A program made the position numbers and the translations under genes. Under the pieces are notes generated by a model, which was not told the origin of the DNA, made no database searches, and saw nothing but the letters and a program-made list of their open reading frames with translations. A stretch of 64,000 nucleotides of DNA from Macrophomina tecta (Eukaryota; Ascomycota; Dothideomycetes; Botryosphaeriales; Botryosphaeriaceae): positions 682,001 through 746,000 of the forward strand of contig JAKSGN010000006.1 in the NCBI GenBank assembly GCA_024180945.1, read 5' to 3'. Below are positions 1 through 11,518 of this stretch, in pieces (position 1 is the first letter of the stretch; every line of letters begins with the position of its first letter).

Positions 1-1543
1 GCGGCTTCACCATGGCAGGACCGAGACCAGATGATCGCCCATTTTTTCGAGAAAGCAAAGTTAATAGCAGACTTCGAGCTGGAAAGTGACCAACTAACGC
101 TCGTACAGAGTTTTGTTCTTTTAGGTGAGCGTTGGCTTGGTTGGACTCAGGAGGGAAACACGAGATATTGGATGAGTCGTGCAATCAACGTGGCCTACAT
201 GATGGGCCTCCATCGCAGGTAAAAAGAACTGCTTTTCCAGCTCGGTGGCCCGCATTCTTATTTATTTTTTGGCGTTTCGACAGAATCGAGACCTTGCATT
301 TGTCTCCGTCACAGAAGAGACATTGGACCCGCGTAGCTTGGGTTACAATGGTAAATCCAGACCTCGTGTGGACTCTTCACGCTCGACTTACGGTAGCACA
401 GGCGCGCGACTGCTTTGTTGCGGCGTCATTTGGGACACCGGCGATTATCGATGATAGATGGACAGATAAAGACAGCATCGCTTGGGATGCCGGCAAGTTC
501 GACGAATCAAGAGAAGGGCAGGAGTCAGAATATGTACCCTCAAGGTCACCTGAAACGGTGAAATATGCTGTTACGATTATCTGGCTGGGAGCTCTAAGTA
601 AGCGTTCTTATCACTCTCGTCTGGGGACCCCCTTTCTGACCGGTTTAGTGGGGCATATTCTGCACAAGCTTCACTATTGGTCACGCTCTACTGCCGAACC
701 AGTATCCTCAGCCGTGCTCGAAGAGTTCCAGCAACTGCTGAATAAATTCGCCGCGGATTGCCCAAGCGTGATGGATGTAGAACTGCAAGATACCTCGACA
801 ATGCCCAGGGAGCATTTGATTTACAGCCCTTTACTGCGGGCGGCATATGCATTGGTTTCTCTGTTCTACTACTGGGCTCTGGCAGAGAGGCACAAGGACC
901 CGAAACTGAGAAGCGAAAGTAAAGAAGCTCTACATGCAGCTGCGCACGATGTCTGTGAGGTAGGTGCCTAATTCCATATACTACTTCCTATTATTCCGCC
1001 ATATTCGTCTCCGCGCTAACTTCCTGATCCCACCAGGTCATGAGCTACATGCGTGCTCGGCAGTTGTTCCGCTTTTGCCCAGTTTGGTTGTAAGCTTCTC
1101 GAGATAGCTTTCTTGGTAACGTACGCTGACTTTGCCATAGAGTTGCTGGTGTCTTTCACACCATGGCAGTTCTTCTTTCTGACTGCCACGACGCCTTGCT
1201 GGGGGCGAGCGAACCCAGAAAGACGAATTCGCTCGGTCGGCTGCGTCAATTGAGCGATGACCTCGCCATCCTAGAGGAGACGTGGAAGCCTGCTTTGTGG
1301 TTCCGAGAGCTCATTCGGATTTCTCTCTCGAAGCTCCAGGAAAAGGTGCGGAAACGAGAGGGCAAGCCGCCACGGACGCCCGAGCCGGAACGTCAGCGCC
1401 AGGAGTACGATGCAGAAACTATGGACGACACGGTCCTATTTTGCGCGTCGCCGGGCAGTCTTTTTGACAGCGCAAGGGAGCTTTTTCCGGATATCGAGAA
1501 CATACTCAGCTGGAACTCGGCGGAAGCCTTCATTTTAAGTTGA
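1..1543 (+). CDS. Fungal-specific transcription factor, C-terminal part (5' truncated)
   Basis: This is the middle and C-terminal part of a fungal transcription factor; the start and any DNA-binding domain lie left of the window. Exons by splice signals and phase are <1-218, 284-959, 1037-1089 and 1141-1543, with introns of 65, 77 and 51 bp, all GT-AG and all keeping the frame. The piece WMSRAINVAYMMGLHR followed after the first intron by KRHWTRVAW is the pattern of the fungal_trans middle homology region (Pfam PF04082 type), usually written as an Arg/Trp-rich segment after a GLHR motif. A hydrophobic stretch near 840-890 (YALVSLFYYWALAE) is also typical of these regulators. The protein ends with an acidic tail. 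The target genes are unknown; the next gene downstream is a FAD monooxygenase on the same strand about 0.9 kb away, so local regulation is possible but not shown. Confidence 0.75.
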
Positions 1544-2433
1544 AGTGGCCTGGTCGATGTAGCCTGAAGTCAGGCAGATAGATGCAAATGCAAAGAGAGG
1601 AGTTGGAGTTGGCACGTGCGACTTTTTTACCCATCAACACGACCCCTCTTTGTTTTTTTTTTTTTGTTTTTTTTTTGCCTGTTTCGAAATGCGATATGAC
1701 AGCGACATGTATTAGCAGCAACGGTATGCCTGATTGCCGATAGACGATTGCCGATTGCCGGTTGCCGATTGCCAGTATCCGACAAACCCGCCCCGTTATT
1801 ATCTCTGCTGCTATAGTCGGATGCAGAGCGACATGCTGTCTAATGAACGAGCAGGTAGCACCACTGCGCAATTAAACTTGGCATAATGCTTGTCGGTATA
1901 TTTCCGCCCAGGACATCCACATGGACGGACTAATCAAGCTCAAATGACAAAGGCGAAAGCCTGTTTAGCCAAATTCAAGCTGACAGTGGCTTTCCTTTTC
2001 TAATCTTCTTCATAGAAAGGCAGCATATTCTTTCTCTTCTATTGCCGCTTATTGCTTCCCCAACGTGACGGTCAAAAATATGGATCTCCGGCTTCATACG
2101 TGTCTCTCCTGTCCATGGCGAATGACTCGTAAGGGTCCCTGGCCAACCTTGGGTCTGCTCGCCCGGAGTAAAGCGAATGCACGCAGGTGGTATCCACTGT
2201 GGCGTAGGGAAACCGGTTCTTCAGCCATGCCGTGTGCTATTGTCTCAAGACGCCGGGCCGGAAGCAGACCTACGCACATTCTGAAGGGAAGGGCTGAATA
2301 AAAGGACACCGAGCCACCGCCCACTTAACAGCAATCACTAACATATCTCCCACATTCGAAACCACACCCAGCATTCACTGAGAAACCTAATACCGAGGGA
2401 AGCTCGATTCACCTCCTCCCGCCCGACAACACC
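1544..2433. other. Intergenic region, no gene seen
   Basis: There is no convincing reading frame here. It holds T-rich runs around 1650-1675, a short tandem array of an 8-bp unit at 1732-1773, and the presumed promoter of the FAD monooxygenase. Confidence 0.6.
1732..1773. repeat. Short tandem repeat, unit GATTGCCG with variants
   Basis: Four to five imperfect copies of an 8-bp unit (gattgccg and gttgccg variants) lie head to tail in the intergenic region downstream of the transcription factor gene. No function is apparent. Confidence 0.7.
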
Positions 2434-5140
2434 ATGGGTACAAATAACTTCAAAGTCGTAATAGCCGGAGGCAGCATAGCCGGCCTTACCCTGGCATGCA
2501 TCCTCGAACGCCTCGGTATCGACTTTGTGGTTTTGGAAGCATACCCGGAGATCGCTCCCCAGGTCGGCGCCAGCATAGGCCTGTTGCCCAACGGGCTCCG
2601 CATCCTCGACCAAATCGGCCTGTACCCGGCTATGCGGGGCTTGCTGGAAGAGGCGAATCGATGGGCAATCCAACGCGGCAAAGACGGCGAGATTTTCTCA
2701 TCCTTCGACGGGGTGGACAAGCAGTTTCGGAATCGGTAGGTGTAAAAATGTGGGTGTGTCTGCGTCTGCTGATCCGCTTCTTGCAGCCACGGCTACGATG
2801 TCATTTTCGTCGACCGCCAGATGGTCTTACAGGCGCTCTACAATCATCTGAAGGCCAAGGACAAGGTCTTGACCAACAAGCGCGTTGTCGGCGTCTCTCT
2901 TGATACCGGCGGTGTCAAAGTTACCACCAAGGATGGAACGTCATACCAGGGTGATATCCTAGTAGGCGCAGACGGAATCCACAGCCACGTGCGCAGCGAG
3001 ATGTGGAGGATCGCGAATCAAGTCAAGCCAGGATATATTCCAGAAAGCGAGCATACAGCAAGTGAGCGTGTTCCCCAGATCGCCCCCAGTACTTGACTCT
3101 TACCCGAATAGTGCCGTGCGATTACGTCTGCATGTTCGGCATCTCGATAATGAAGAGCTTCCCGCATTCCTCGACTAATGTCGTGTTCAATAAAAACCGC
3201 TCCATGCTGGTGATCACGGGGTACGTTTATCCTTACCACCTTATACCATGATTTGCTGACACAAGCGGTTTCCAGTCCGAGCTCGCGCGTTTACTGGTTT
3301 TTCTTTGTGAAACTGGATAAGACCCATTATGGGCCGGACATTCCCCGCTATACTAAGAAACATGAAGAGGAGTTTGCTGCATCTCATGCAACAGAGCAGA
3401 TAACTCCAGACACCACATTCGGTGATATTTACGCGGCTCGTATCTCCTCAGTCCTGACACCGCTGCCGGAATATGCTTTCAAGAAATGGCACTTCGGGCG
3501 GATTATGACCATCGGCGACGCGGCACACAAGGTGAGGAGCCGGCATCCTCTCATTGCTTTCCGATGCTAACCTGTGCAGTTTGAACCAACCAGCGGCCAG
3601 GGAGGCAACAGCGCGATTGAGAGTGCTGCTGTGCTGGCCAATAACCTCACGCGCATGATGAAGAGTCATCCCGAGGGGCTTTCGGATGAGCACATCACAC
3701 ACGTGTTCTCAGAGACGCAAAAGCTACGTGAACCGCGCGCATGGGAGCTCATCAGAGCCTCTCACGAGCAGCAAAGTGCGGAGGCTATGGTATCGGCTCT
3801 CCTGGAATTGGTGATCAAGTACTACATGCCAATCATGAACATCGACCAGAAGTTGGCCGGGTGGACCAAGAGCATTGAGGGAGCCAACCGACTTGAGATG
3901 CTGGACGTCCCAAAGCGATTCCGTTTCATCCCATTCTTGGACGAGCTGCCAAGTAAGCCTCTCGAGTCCACCGCGGCGCTAAAGCTGGTAGTGGCTGTGG
4001 CCTTTGGGCTGCTCTTCCGCGTCGCGCAGCTTGCTTTGCAAATCAACCCGGAGGGCTGGACAGGCAGCTTCATCGGCCACCCTCTGAAGGAGACGTACAC
4101 CGGCATCCCCACGATCGACTCTACTCTTTCTTTGCTCGTGTGGTGTTTCAGCAATGGTGTGTCCGGAGACGAGCCGAGCCAAAGGCTCCAGTGCCTTTAC
4201 TTCATGGTCATGCTACTTCCCATCGCCCTGATCTGGACTACCGAGGGGTACAGGAATGGCAATCATGGATCACTAGTGTCTCTGTAAGTATAGTCTACCC
4301 CTGGGATTGAGTTTCTGCAAATTAATTTACCGCCTAGACCGGTGGTCTTCGGAGCCTTCTACCAACTTTTCGGCATCGCCAAGGTAAGCCAGCTCCCCAC
4401 TCACTTCCACCGATCCTCCACTAACCTAACAAAAGGTCGCACCCATATACTACCTGATCAGCATCTACACCTCCAGCAACATCCTGTACACCCGCACCAC
4501 CGGCCGCCCGATCCACTCCTCTGTCGCCAAAGCGCTCCTCCCCGCGCTCCTCATCGGCTTCGTCCTCCCCACCGCCCTCATGTTCCTCCCCTACGACGAC
4601 CCCTCCACGCACCAGATCTTCGTCGCCCTCTGGCAACCCTTCCCCCTCTACGTCGCCATGCTGACCGCAACCATCTCCGCCCTCATCCGCTACCTCTCCC
4701 CCACCGAGGCCCTCGACACGGAGATGTTCGACCGCAAGGATCTCGCCCCCCTTTCCGCCGCCTACGCCTTCGCCTTCTGCACGACCGCCGCGACGCACCT
4801 CTGCACGCTCGTCTACCTCGTCTCCTCGTCGACGCTATCTGTCGCCAGCGTGTTCTTCAACCTCCAGCCACCAGGCCTTCCCGTCACGCACCCCGCAAAG
4901 TCGGTCTTTGCGTTCTTCAAGTGGGACATGGTGCTTTGCTTCGCCGCCGTTTTCGTTTGGTGTCTGTATAGCGTGTTCGAGATGCGCCGGGTGGGCTATA
5001 TCACCACGAGGCAGGCCGTCGTGGCGGCGGTGGTGACGGCGGTGGCGCAGGTGCTGGTGGGGCCCGGCGCGGCGTATGTCGGACTTTGGGCGTGGAGGGA
5101 GGGGGTTATTGCGGGGTTGGTGCAGACGGGCGAGGAGTAA
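2434..5140 (+). CDS. FAD-dependent monooxygenase with C-terminal multi-pass membrane domain
   Basis: Seven exons (2434-2735, 2787-3061, 3112-3220, 3276-3531, 3580-4283, 4338-4383, 4436-5140) give a 798-residue protein with consistent phases. The first ~430 residues are a group A flavin monooxygenase of the PaxM/urate-hydroxylase type: the N-terminal FAD-binding motif GGSIAGLTLA, the middle motif DILVGADGIHSHVR, and the second FAD motif MTIGDAAHK with FEPTSGQGGNSAIE following a splice. The remaining ~350 residues form several hydrophobic helices (for example LVVAVAFGLLFRVAQLAL, YFMVMLLPIALIW, LLPALLIGFVLPTALMF) and have no FAD motif. FAD monooxygenases normally end near 450-480 residues, so the membrane half is a fusion seen in some fungal secondary-metabolism proteins. 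It probably hydroxylates or epoxidises a hydrophobic intermediate at a membrane. The substrate cannot be read from sequence. The start ATG precedes the FAD motif by 11 residues, as expected. Confidence 0.88.
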
Positions 5141-6014
5141 AGGAGTTGGCCAGGTGGTTTGCTCAGGGAGTGTTGTGTTTGGTGTTGTGGCGATGGTGTT
5201 TGAGGAAGGCTCTTGGAAGCTAGAAGCGCTAATAGGGCGCAGATGATGTGGTACAGTGTGTTTTTCGCGTGTCTCTTTTTATTTTCTTTTTCTCTCTCTT
5301 TTCTAAGAGGTGTCTCATTCTAAGAATTTTTAAACCATAGCGAAGGAGCAAAGGATCGTTAGTCTTGGACTGAGCGGACGCATGTGGAATTGAAGCAGTC
5401 GTCCAATTTTATATGCCAGTGAGGTCACAAACGTTGACGTCGGACTATTTCATTAGTCAGTATTACGGGTTAGCCCCGTACTACTGGTATAGCTACTCGT
5501 TTCTACTTAGCGTGGCTTACTTTACTACTTAAGCGTTCTCGTTCTTTGCATTTCTTTTCTCCTTAGCGGCTTCTTTTCGTATATAGAATCCAGTTGAATT
5601 ATTATTCACTGCGAACCATAACAGTCAGCATGGAGATGGACAACCCATCTCAACGCGTCGTCCGTTTATCTGCTAGGTTTATCTAGGCTGACCATTACAT
5701 ATTTTAGCGCCCGCCGTGCGTCCGCTTTTCCAGCTGTGGGCGTTATGTAGGAGGCACGATCCGTGCACCAACGGGCGATTGCGGCGTGCTGGGTTTTAAT
5801 CGCACCAAAGGCCTAAAGGCTCCCCAGCGCGCAATTTTTACATCCTTACAGGCGCCGAAAGTGTATACCATAACAAATAGGAGACGATATATCGCAGCTA
5901 GCGGCATCAACTAACACTGTGATTATCGAGGCGGTGAGCTTTTTGCAAGAAAATTCTCATTGTCCGAACTATTTTGGGAAATGACTACACACACAAGATT
6001 TATTGAAATGCCTA
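5141..6014. other. Intergenic region, no gene seen
   Basis: No usable reading frame was found. Much of it is AT-richer than the neighbours (roughly 5270-5720). It could hold an old repeat relic, but I recognise no transposon motif. It also contains the 3' flanks of the two convergent genes. Confidence 0.5.
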
Positions 6015-6719
6015 TTACTGGGGAGGCTGCGCGTCCGTTCCAACATTGGTGACAGTGACTGGAATTCTACCTTGAGCCTGGCACCTGACTGCGCCCGCCG
6101 TCTGTCTTGAGTCAAGAATGCCGCGCTTCTCCTTCTGGGATGCGCTCTGGCAAGGGACGTCGTAGTTCACATTTCCGTAGGAGGAGTATCTGACACCACG
6201 CTCGGGGCAGACGGCGCAACTATGACGAGGTCAGCACGACCATGATTTAGATGTGTGGACACAAATGGACTAACCATTCGACGAATTGCCACCAAATATC
6301 AAAGGTGACGGATTGAGTGGCGGGGTTGTTCCAGTCGTCATCATCGGTGGAGCCACGAGGACATTAGCGGCAAAGATCTGAGCTTTCATGTGGAATACAT
6401 ACTATCTGAATTGCGCGTTGGCTCCAGTGTTGGCCTGCACGCACTGGATCCAACGATCGGTTGAGCTGATGGAAAGCTGGGCAGAGCAGGTAGTATCAAT
6501 TCCCGTATTCTCATTCCTAAGATCAAAGCTGATGGTAAAGTCCTCCCTCGTGCCCTGCACTATCAGGTTGGTGACAGTAGTCGGGCCGAGGCTATCTGAG
6601 GTGAGCTCTCTGGCGTTATTTCCGCAGGTATTCTGCTGCCGTTTGTAGAGGTTGAGGCCCTGGAGCTGAAGGGGAGTTGCCAGTACGGCGGTAGCAAAGG
6701 AAATAATTGAGAACAACAT
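6015..6719 (-). CDS. Small secreted cysteine-containing protein, one junction unresolved (possible pseudogene)
   Basis: The first exon (6719 down to about 6399) starts with a signal peptide, MLFSIISFATAVLATPLQLQ, then a Lys-Arg pair that could be a processing site, and four Cys residues in a compact beta-rich style. This resembles small secreted AA1-like/effector-type proteins of ascomycetes; I do not recognise a named family. Further coding sequence is clear on the same strand: a segment rich in Asp and Trp (about 6355-6269), then after a GT-AG intron a segment with Cys-Ala-Val-Cys-Pro (about 6224) running to a stop at 6015. The donor GTATGT at the end of exon 1 is good, but no AG acceptor joins exon 1 to the Asp/Trp-rich segment without meeting an in-frame TAA near 6366. 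Either an atypical junction is used, or the gene carries a stop mutation. Confidence 0.55.
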
Positions 6720-8063
6720 GGCCCAATCCTAACGATTTGTGTGACAATATAAGATTCCCCAAAATGTGTAATCTCTTCTCGTCAATGGAGTCAAAGAAGT
6801 GCACACCTTCGAAAACTTCGAGAAGGAACCTTCTCTCCCTTTTTATATCACGAAAAGGGGCCAACTAAGACCGCGACGGCACGGCCGTCCCAAAGCCACT
6901 GACTCTTGACACAGGCAATGGCGACTATAAAAGCTTCGATTGTGTCAGGTTTACTGTTCGAGTAGCCAAGGAGAGTACTGAAATGATTCTTAACGGCCAG
7001 AACCTTTGACAGCGAATCCGAGCAGCTCCGGAATATCATTACCTTCACTTGGCTAACTCCTCGACGATACTTATGATTGGCCGCATAATGAGAGACGAGG
7101 CTGGACAGTACCCGTAGGCGCACATATCAGGGACATAAGGGAGGAATAAGGTAGCGTGCCGGTGAGCAAATTCCGGTTCCGACAAAGTATCGCGGCGCTG
7201 TGCAGATAAAGTGACCGAGGCTTCTGTATCGCTTGCGGCACTTGCCTTCGCCAAGCGAGTTTATTGGAAATAAACAAGCACTCCCCCAGGGGCTGGACTG
7301 GCTGCCCGTGATCAAGAAGGACGGAAAACGTACCCCGTTCCGATCCAAAGATGCGTGAAAATCATCGTGCAACTTAAGCATGAAGACTGCACTTCCGTAA
7401 TCTACCATAGATTATTCTAAAGTATACCGTCGATTCGCCTCGTGAGCACGCGACAATACGGAAAAGCGTGTAACGGATCGCATGCCGCTTGTATGCAGTG
7501 GTATGTAGTTCCTTTAACCGCCTTGCCAAGATTCAAGGTGGCTCATGGATATATTTGCCCTTCATGTATAATTTTAGAATTTCTGTTGCTTTCCCAGTGT
7601 TTCATAACAATGTTTCTATTAACGGCTTTTTGTACTCATGATGACGTACCACAATTCCAGGTGCTCGGAGGCCGACGGATCTCGGCTTTGACAATAGGGT
7701 TACAAATCGGAAAGTTACAGCCTTTTGACTTTCACATTCAGAAAGACACCCACATATGATCCCTTAGCTTGCAGACCAGGCTGAACAATCAGAATCACTC
7801 GACAGACCAGCAGTGGTAAAATATTGACGTTGGCCGCGCAAATCGAAACAGTTCATACTTGCAAAATGTGTGGAGCACATGGCATTATGAACTGCATAAT
7901 TCCCTTTTCGCTGTATTCCTATTTTTTTTTTTTTTTTCACCTAATTTGGCCTATTATATGAGCTATTGCTGACTTCTTTTGAGAAATATCTCTCGGACTA
8001 CACGGCCTGTCGCTGGTAAATTTTTTCAAAGGGCCGTAGTGAGCTCTTGTTTTGCCATTGACT
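6720..8063. other. Intergenic region, no gene seen
   Basis: Short reading frames occur on both strands, but none has codon bias, motifs or plausible splice structure. A T-run of 16 lies at 7922-7937. It presumably includes the promoter of the small secreted protein (right of 6719) and the 3' flank of the DUF3632-like gene. Confidence 0.6.
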
Positions 8064-9051
8064 CTACCTCCTATCTTCTACACTCTGCATGGAGGTGTAG
8101 GCATTCTTTGCTATCTGTCGTATTTCGTCGGCCAGGCTCTGCTGTTCCCAGACCCAAGTGAGTCTCTCTTTCCACAAATTCCAACGGGAAACACCGGAAT
8201 CGGACCTCGACCACAAATCTGAAGGCTCGATTTTGATCTCTGTAGAGCCGCTTTTCAGGGAATCAAAAACCTCTTCGCCGGCATAGATGAGCCATCCTGC
8301 CGCTGCTGGTACGTCCGCCTACGCGTGATAGAGTCAGTGCCGGACGGTCGCAGATATCACAGTAAAGCCTTACGCTAAGAAATTTCAGCCTTTCCTTTGC
8401 CCTGGCTTCATCGCCTCCGGTTTTGTTCCACGGCTCTGTCTCAAGTGCATTTCGAATAACAGACAGCCCATACGCTAATTCCGAAGTTCCGCCGTACCGG
8501 GCAACATGACGGGCCATGAGAGCGTTGATACGGGCCCACTTCCGTGGGTTGGCTTCAGGATCGTCGTCTTCTCCATCTTGCTCGAGCCGATATGCCCAAT
8601 ATGCTTTGGACATGCTTGTAAGCAATAAGGGGCATACAAGGGTCGGTCGAGTCTACTTACATCTTCGCATCTCATCCACGATGTCCCAGAACCGTTCCAG
8701 GTCTTTCCAACTCTTCCAGTCTGAATACTTCAGCTTTTGCTCGTCGGTGAAGGCAAGCTGTTCGTCTGGCAAGGCTTTGATGGCTTCAAGCAACTCGAAG
8801 ACCCGTGATTGCTGGTCAGGGAAGTCCATAGCCAAGTCAAAAAGCAACCATGCCACACGGTTTGTCTTATCTTCCAACGATTCCTTGTCTTCGCGCGTTG
8901 TCATGAGGCGCTTCGCTGCCGACTCAGGACTCGCTTTATCTTCGATGAAGCCTTTGAGTGCCTCGACCTCCTCTGGCGTGGCTGGCTCATCGTCATTCAG
9001 CTGCCCTTTCGAAGCATACCATTCGTCTGTCGGTGTGGATGGTTGAGTCAT
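8064..9051 (-). CDS. DUF3632-like fungal protein
   Basis: Three exons (9051-8661, 8603-8374, 8318-8064) with introns of 57 and 55 bp give a 291-residue protein in a consistent frame. The sequence has the look of the fungal DUF3632 family: a helix with EALKGFIEDKASPESAAKRL near the N-terminus, then WLLFDLAMDFPDQQSRVFELLEAIK, a Trp-rich segment (YSDWKSWKDLERFWDIVDEM), and near the C-terminus WLIYAGEEVFDSLK and an LWKERLTWVWEQQ segment followed by a helical tail. No catalytic motif or signal peptide is visible, so it is probably a soluble intracellular helical protein. Its function is unknown. The start is the only ATG ahead of the acidic N-terminus in this frame. It is read away from the RNase gene to its right. 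Confidence 0.75.
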
Positions 9052-10251
9052 AACCGTGGGTGAGGAAGAAATGCCGGTTTTGTGTGCAAAAAGGGATGCG
9101 GAAGATGGTGAGAGAAGAAATTGTACCGTGGCCCTACAAGACGGTAGTTCTGCAACGACGTCGCTCGGAAATGGCGCGAAAGAAGAATAGCTGAATGGGT
9201 AGCGGTGCTGAGAATTATCTTAAGGGCGACGCCGGATGCTCCTATCTTGACTGCACGAGTTCTTGGTGGCATTAAGGCTGCCTGTTTGCATGAACTGGGT
9301 GTTTCAGCCCTGTGTAATAGAGTGTGCGAGCGCAGCATGCCATTACTCAAAACTCGCATGATGCTGCTTAGTGCAAACTCTGTTGCACGCACCATAAGGC
9401 GGAGCCTTCGTATTCGCACCGCCAGCTTTTGCAAAGGCGTCATTCTCGACCCTGTGAGTAGGATGCTGCAGGAAAATGGCGCACCAATCTTCGCACCACT
9501 GCACATCCAAAGCTTGCGAATCCAATTGAAGTTGTGGCCACATGGATACGCGAATGAAGTGGAGGGAAGTGGCCATTATTTTGGTTGCTCAATCTCGCGC
9601 AACAGGTAACTAGCGTTGTAGGGGAAACTCATGGGCGGTTGAATTATCTAACTGCACGTAATGAGTAGCAGGGTGTAGATCTGGTCAGTCAATGACCCCA
9701 AGGTACCAAGATTCGTCTGTTGTTACATCCGCGAAGAGCCTCAGGGGAGAATTTCCCCATCGAGAATCCGGACATCCGCACTAGTCATTAGCACGCATGA
9801 AACATGTCTACCAAGCCCTACAGGCGTCTGCCAAGGATTACAGCACAATTTTCTATCACTACTGGAGTCAAAGACGAGAATATAATAGGAATTCTATATG
9901 CTGAGGTGTTTTTATGCGGCTGTAGAAAAAAACGTCTATAGCATTTCTGGACCCTTGACTAGCATGCAAAGCCTGGCCAAGTCAATCTATGAAACTTCCC
10001 CTGCAATATTGTCGCGTAGTTTTACGAGGACGACGTTCAAGGGACCATGCCTACTTTCTTCCCTCATGGACGCCTCACCTGATCCTGTGGTAAACATAGC
10101 CTTGGCCAAGAAAATTGCTGAGATGGGCCTTAGATTCTGAACGTACTTAAACCGCGACTGTCGAACAGGATGGTTATGTTTCCATCCATACAATCACACA
10201 CCCCACTTCAATCATTCATTGACAGATCTCATAAATCACGCTCATTCCGAA
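9052..10251. other. Intergenic region, no supported gene
   Basis: Between 9.05 and 9.6 kb both strands carry 130-150 codon open frames that overlap each other. Neither shows a recognisable motif, start context or splice pattern, so neither is called. The rest is promoter sequence of the divergent neighbours. Confidence 0.5.
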
Positions 10252-10940
10252 ATGGCCAGCCGTTTCATTACGCTCCTTTTCTTTGTTGTGGCATTCTTGC
10301 CATTCTCTTTCGCAAGAGCACTTGACGCCAATGCTTTGGCTGTCCGCGCTCCCCCGGTTTTTACCTTCAAGTTCACCGGCGTGGTGAACGCCCCGTCCAA
10401 CCAGGCAGAAATCCCGGCTTCGCAGACTTGCAACAGCAGTAAGCATTATTCTTCCCCTACTAACTGCTCTAAGCTTATTCATCCTACAGGGGCTGGAGCA
10501 AACACTTATGCGAAGACTGCCGTTATCGACGCCGTCAAGCAAGGCGCCAGGTACAAGCAGAGTGGACAAGTTGCCAGTAAGCCGCAAGCCATCCGTTCCC
10601 GAGGCAAGCCATTAACAGTAATTTCCCATCAGCCAAGGGCAAGTACCCTCACGTCTTCGCAAACACTCCCGGCGTCGACACCGTCACCTTCGAGACCGGC
10701 TGCAATGCCAACGCCGATGTCTTTGAGTTTCCGATTCTTAACACCGGCGCGCTCCTGTCCGGCGGCCCCAGCGTCAAGACGAACGTCGGCACGGACCGTG
10801 TGCTCTTCCAAATGTCCTTCGACTCGGCGAACAATGAAGTCGACACCGTTTACTGTGGCACCATTACTCACAGCTCACAAAACACTGTGAAAGACCCCAA
10901 GACGGGCAAGCCTCTGCAGCCATTCTCCAATTGCAGCTGA
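10252..10940 (+). CDS. Secreted guanyl-specific ribonuclease, T1/N1 family
   Basis: Three exons (10252-10438, 10490-10576, 10633-10940) give 193 residues. A signal peptide (FITLLFFVVAFLPFSFARA) indicates secretion. The C-terminal half carries the full catalytic set of microbial RNase T1/F1 enzymes (PF00545): YPHV with His98 (T1 His40), EFPIL with Glu123 (T1 Glu58), DRVLF with Arg147 (T1 Arg77), and TITHSS with His171 (T1 His92), ending in a terminal Cys as in RNase T1. The enzyme should cleave single-stranded RNA after guanosine via a 2',3'-cyclic phosphate. The protein has about 70 more residues than the classical 104-residue T1 mature form, mostly an N-terminal extension. It stands alone, with no obvious operon-like partner. 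Roles in nutrition, competition or host interaction are all possible. Confidence 0.88.
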
Positions 10941-11518
10941 AAAGCGTAAATCGAAAAAAAAAGAAAAAAAAAAGACATAGAGTGGTGCTGACATCGGGAT
11001 GCTGTCATACTCTTCCAACACCTGTATCTGGTCACACTTTTGCTCTGTTGTACAGTTCTATTTCTCTATTTTCTCGCTCAATAGACCGCCATAGATCGCT
11101 CGGGCTGTAGCTCATGAAGTCCCTGTTATATAGAGGACCGAAATAAAAAGTTATTCTTGCATCAAGCATAATAAGGCTCAAAATTTTTTTCCCCGTGGAG
11201 CGCAGAAGGGGCGCGGTGTTCTTAACTTTCCGACATCCAACTATCACAATTTGCAAACAGGATGACATACACATAAGTAGGGTTTCAAACACATTAGCTC
11301 TACAGCCGACGTTTATTTCTCCCTCCGGACAGTAAAGAGCGCCTCTCAGAAACCATCATAAAGTTCTCGAGAAGCAAGATGGCACCAGACCTACTTCTTC
11401 CTTATCGCAGCTCCGATGGCATACCCCAGATGGCTGATAGCATCATTGCCTAGGATCATTTAGCTCTCTAATCTAGCTGCTGTCAATCTCAGCAGGCATG
11501 AAGTTTACCTAGCGGGCA
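10941..11518. other. Intergenic region, no gene seen
   Basis: An A-rich run at about 10953-10972 follows the RNase stop. The rest is 3' flank of the two convergent genes, with no supported reading frame. Confidence 0.6.

Noticed and set aside
9048..9609. Overlapping 130-150 codon frames on both strands
   Set aside because: Each frame is the other's antisense, with no motif, signal or splice pattern; likely chance openness.
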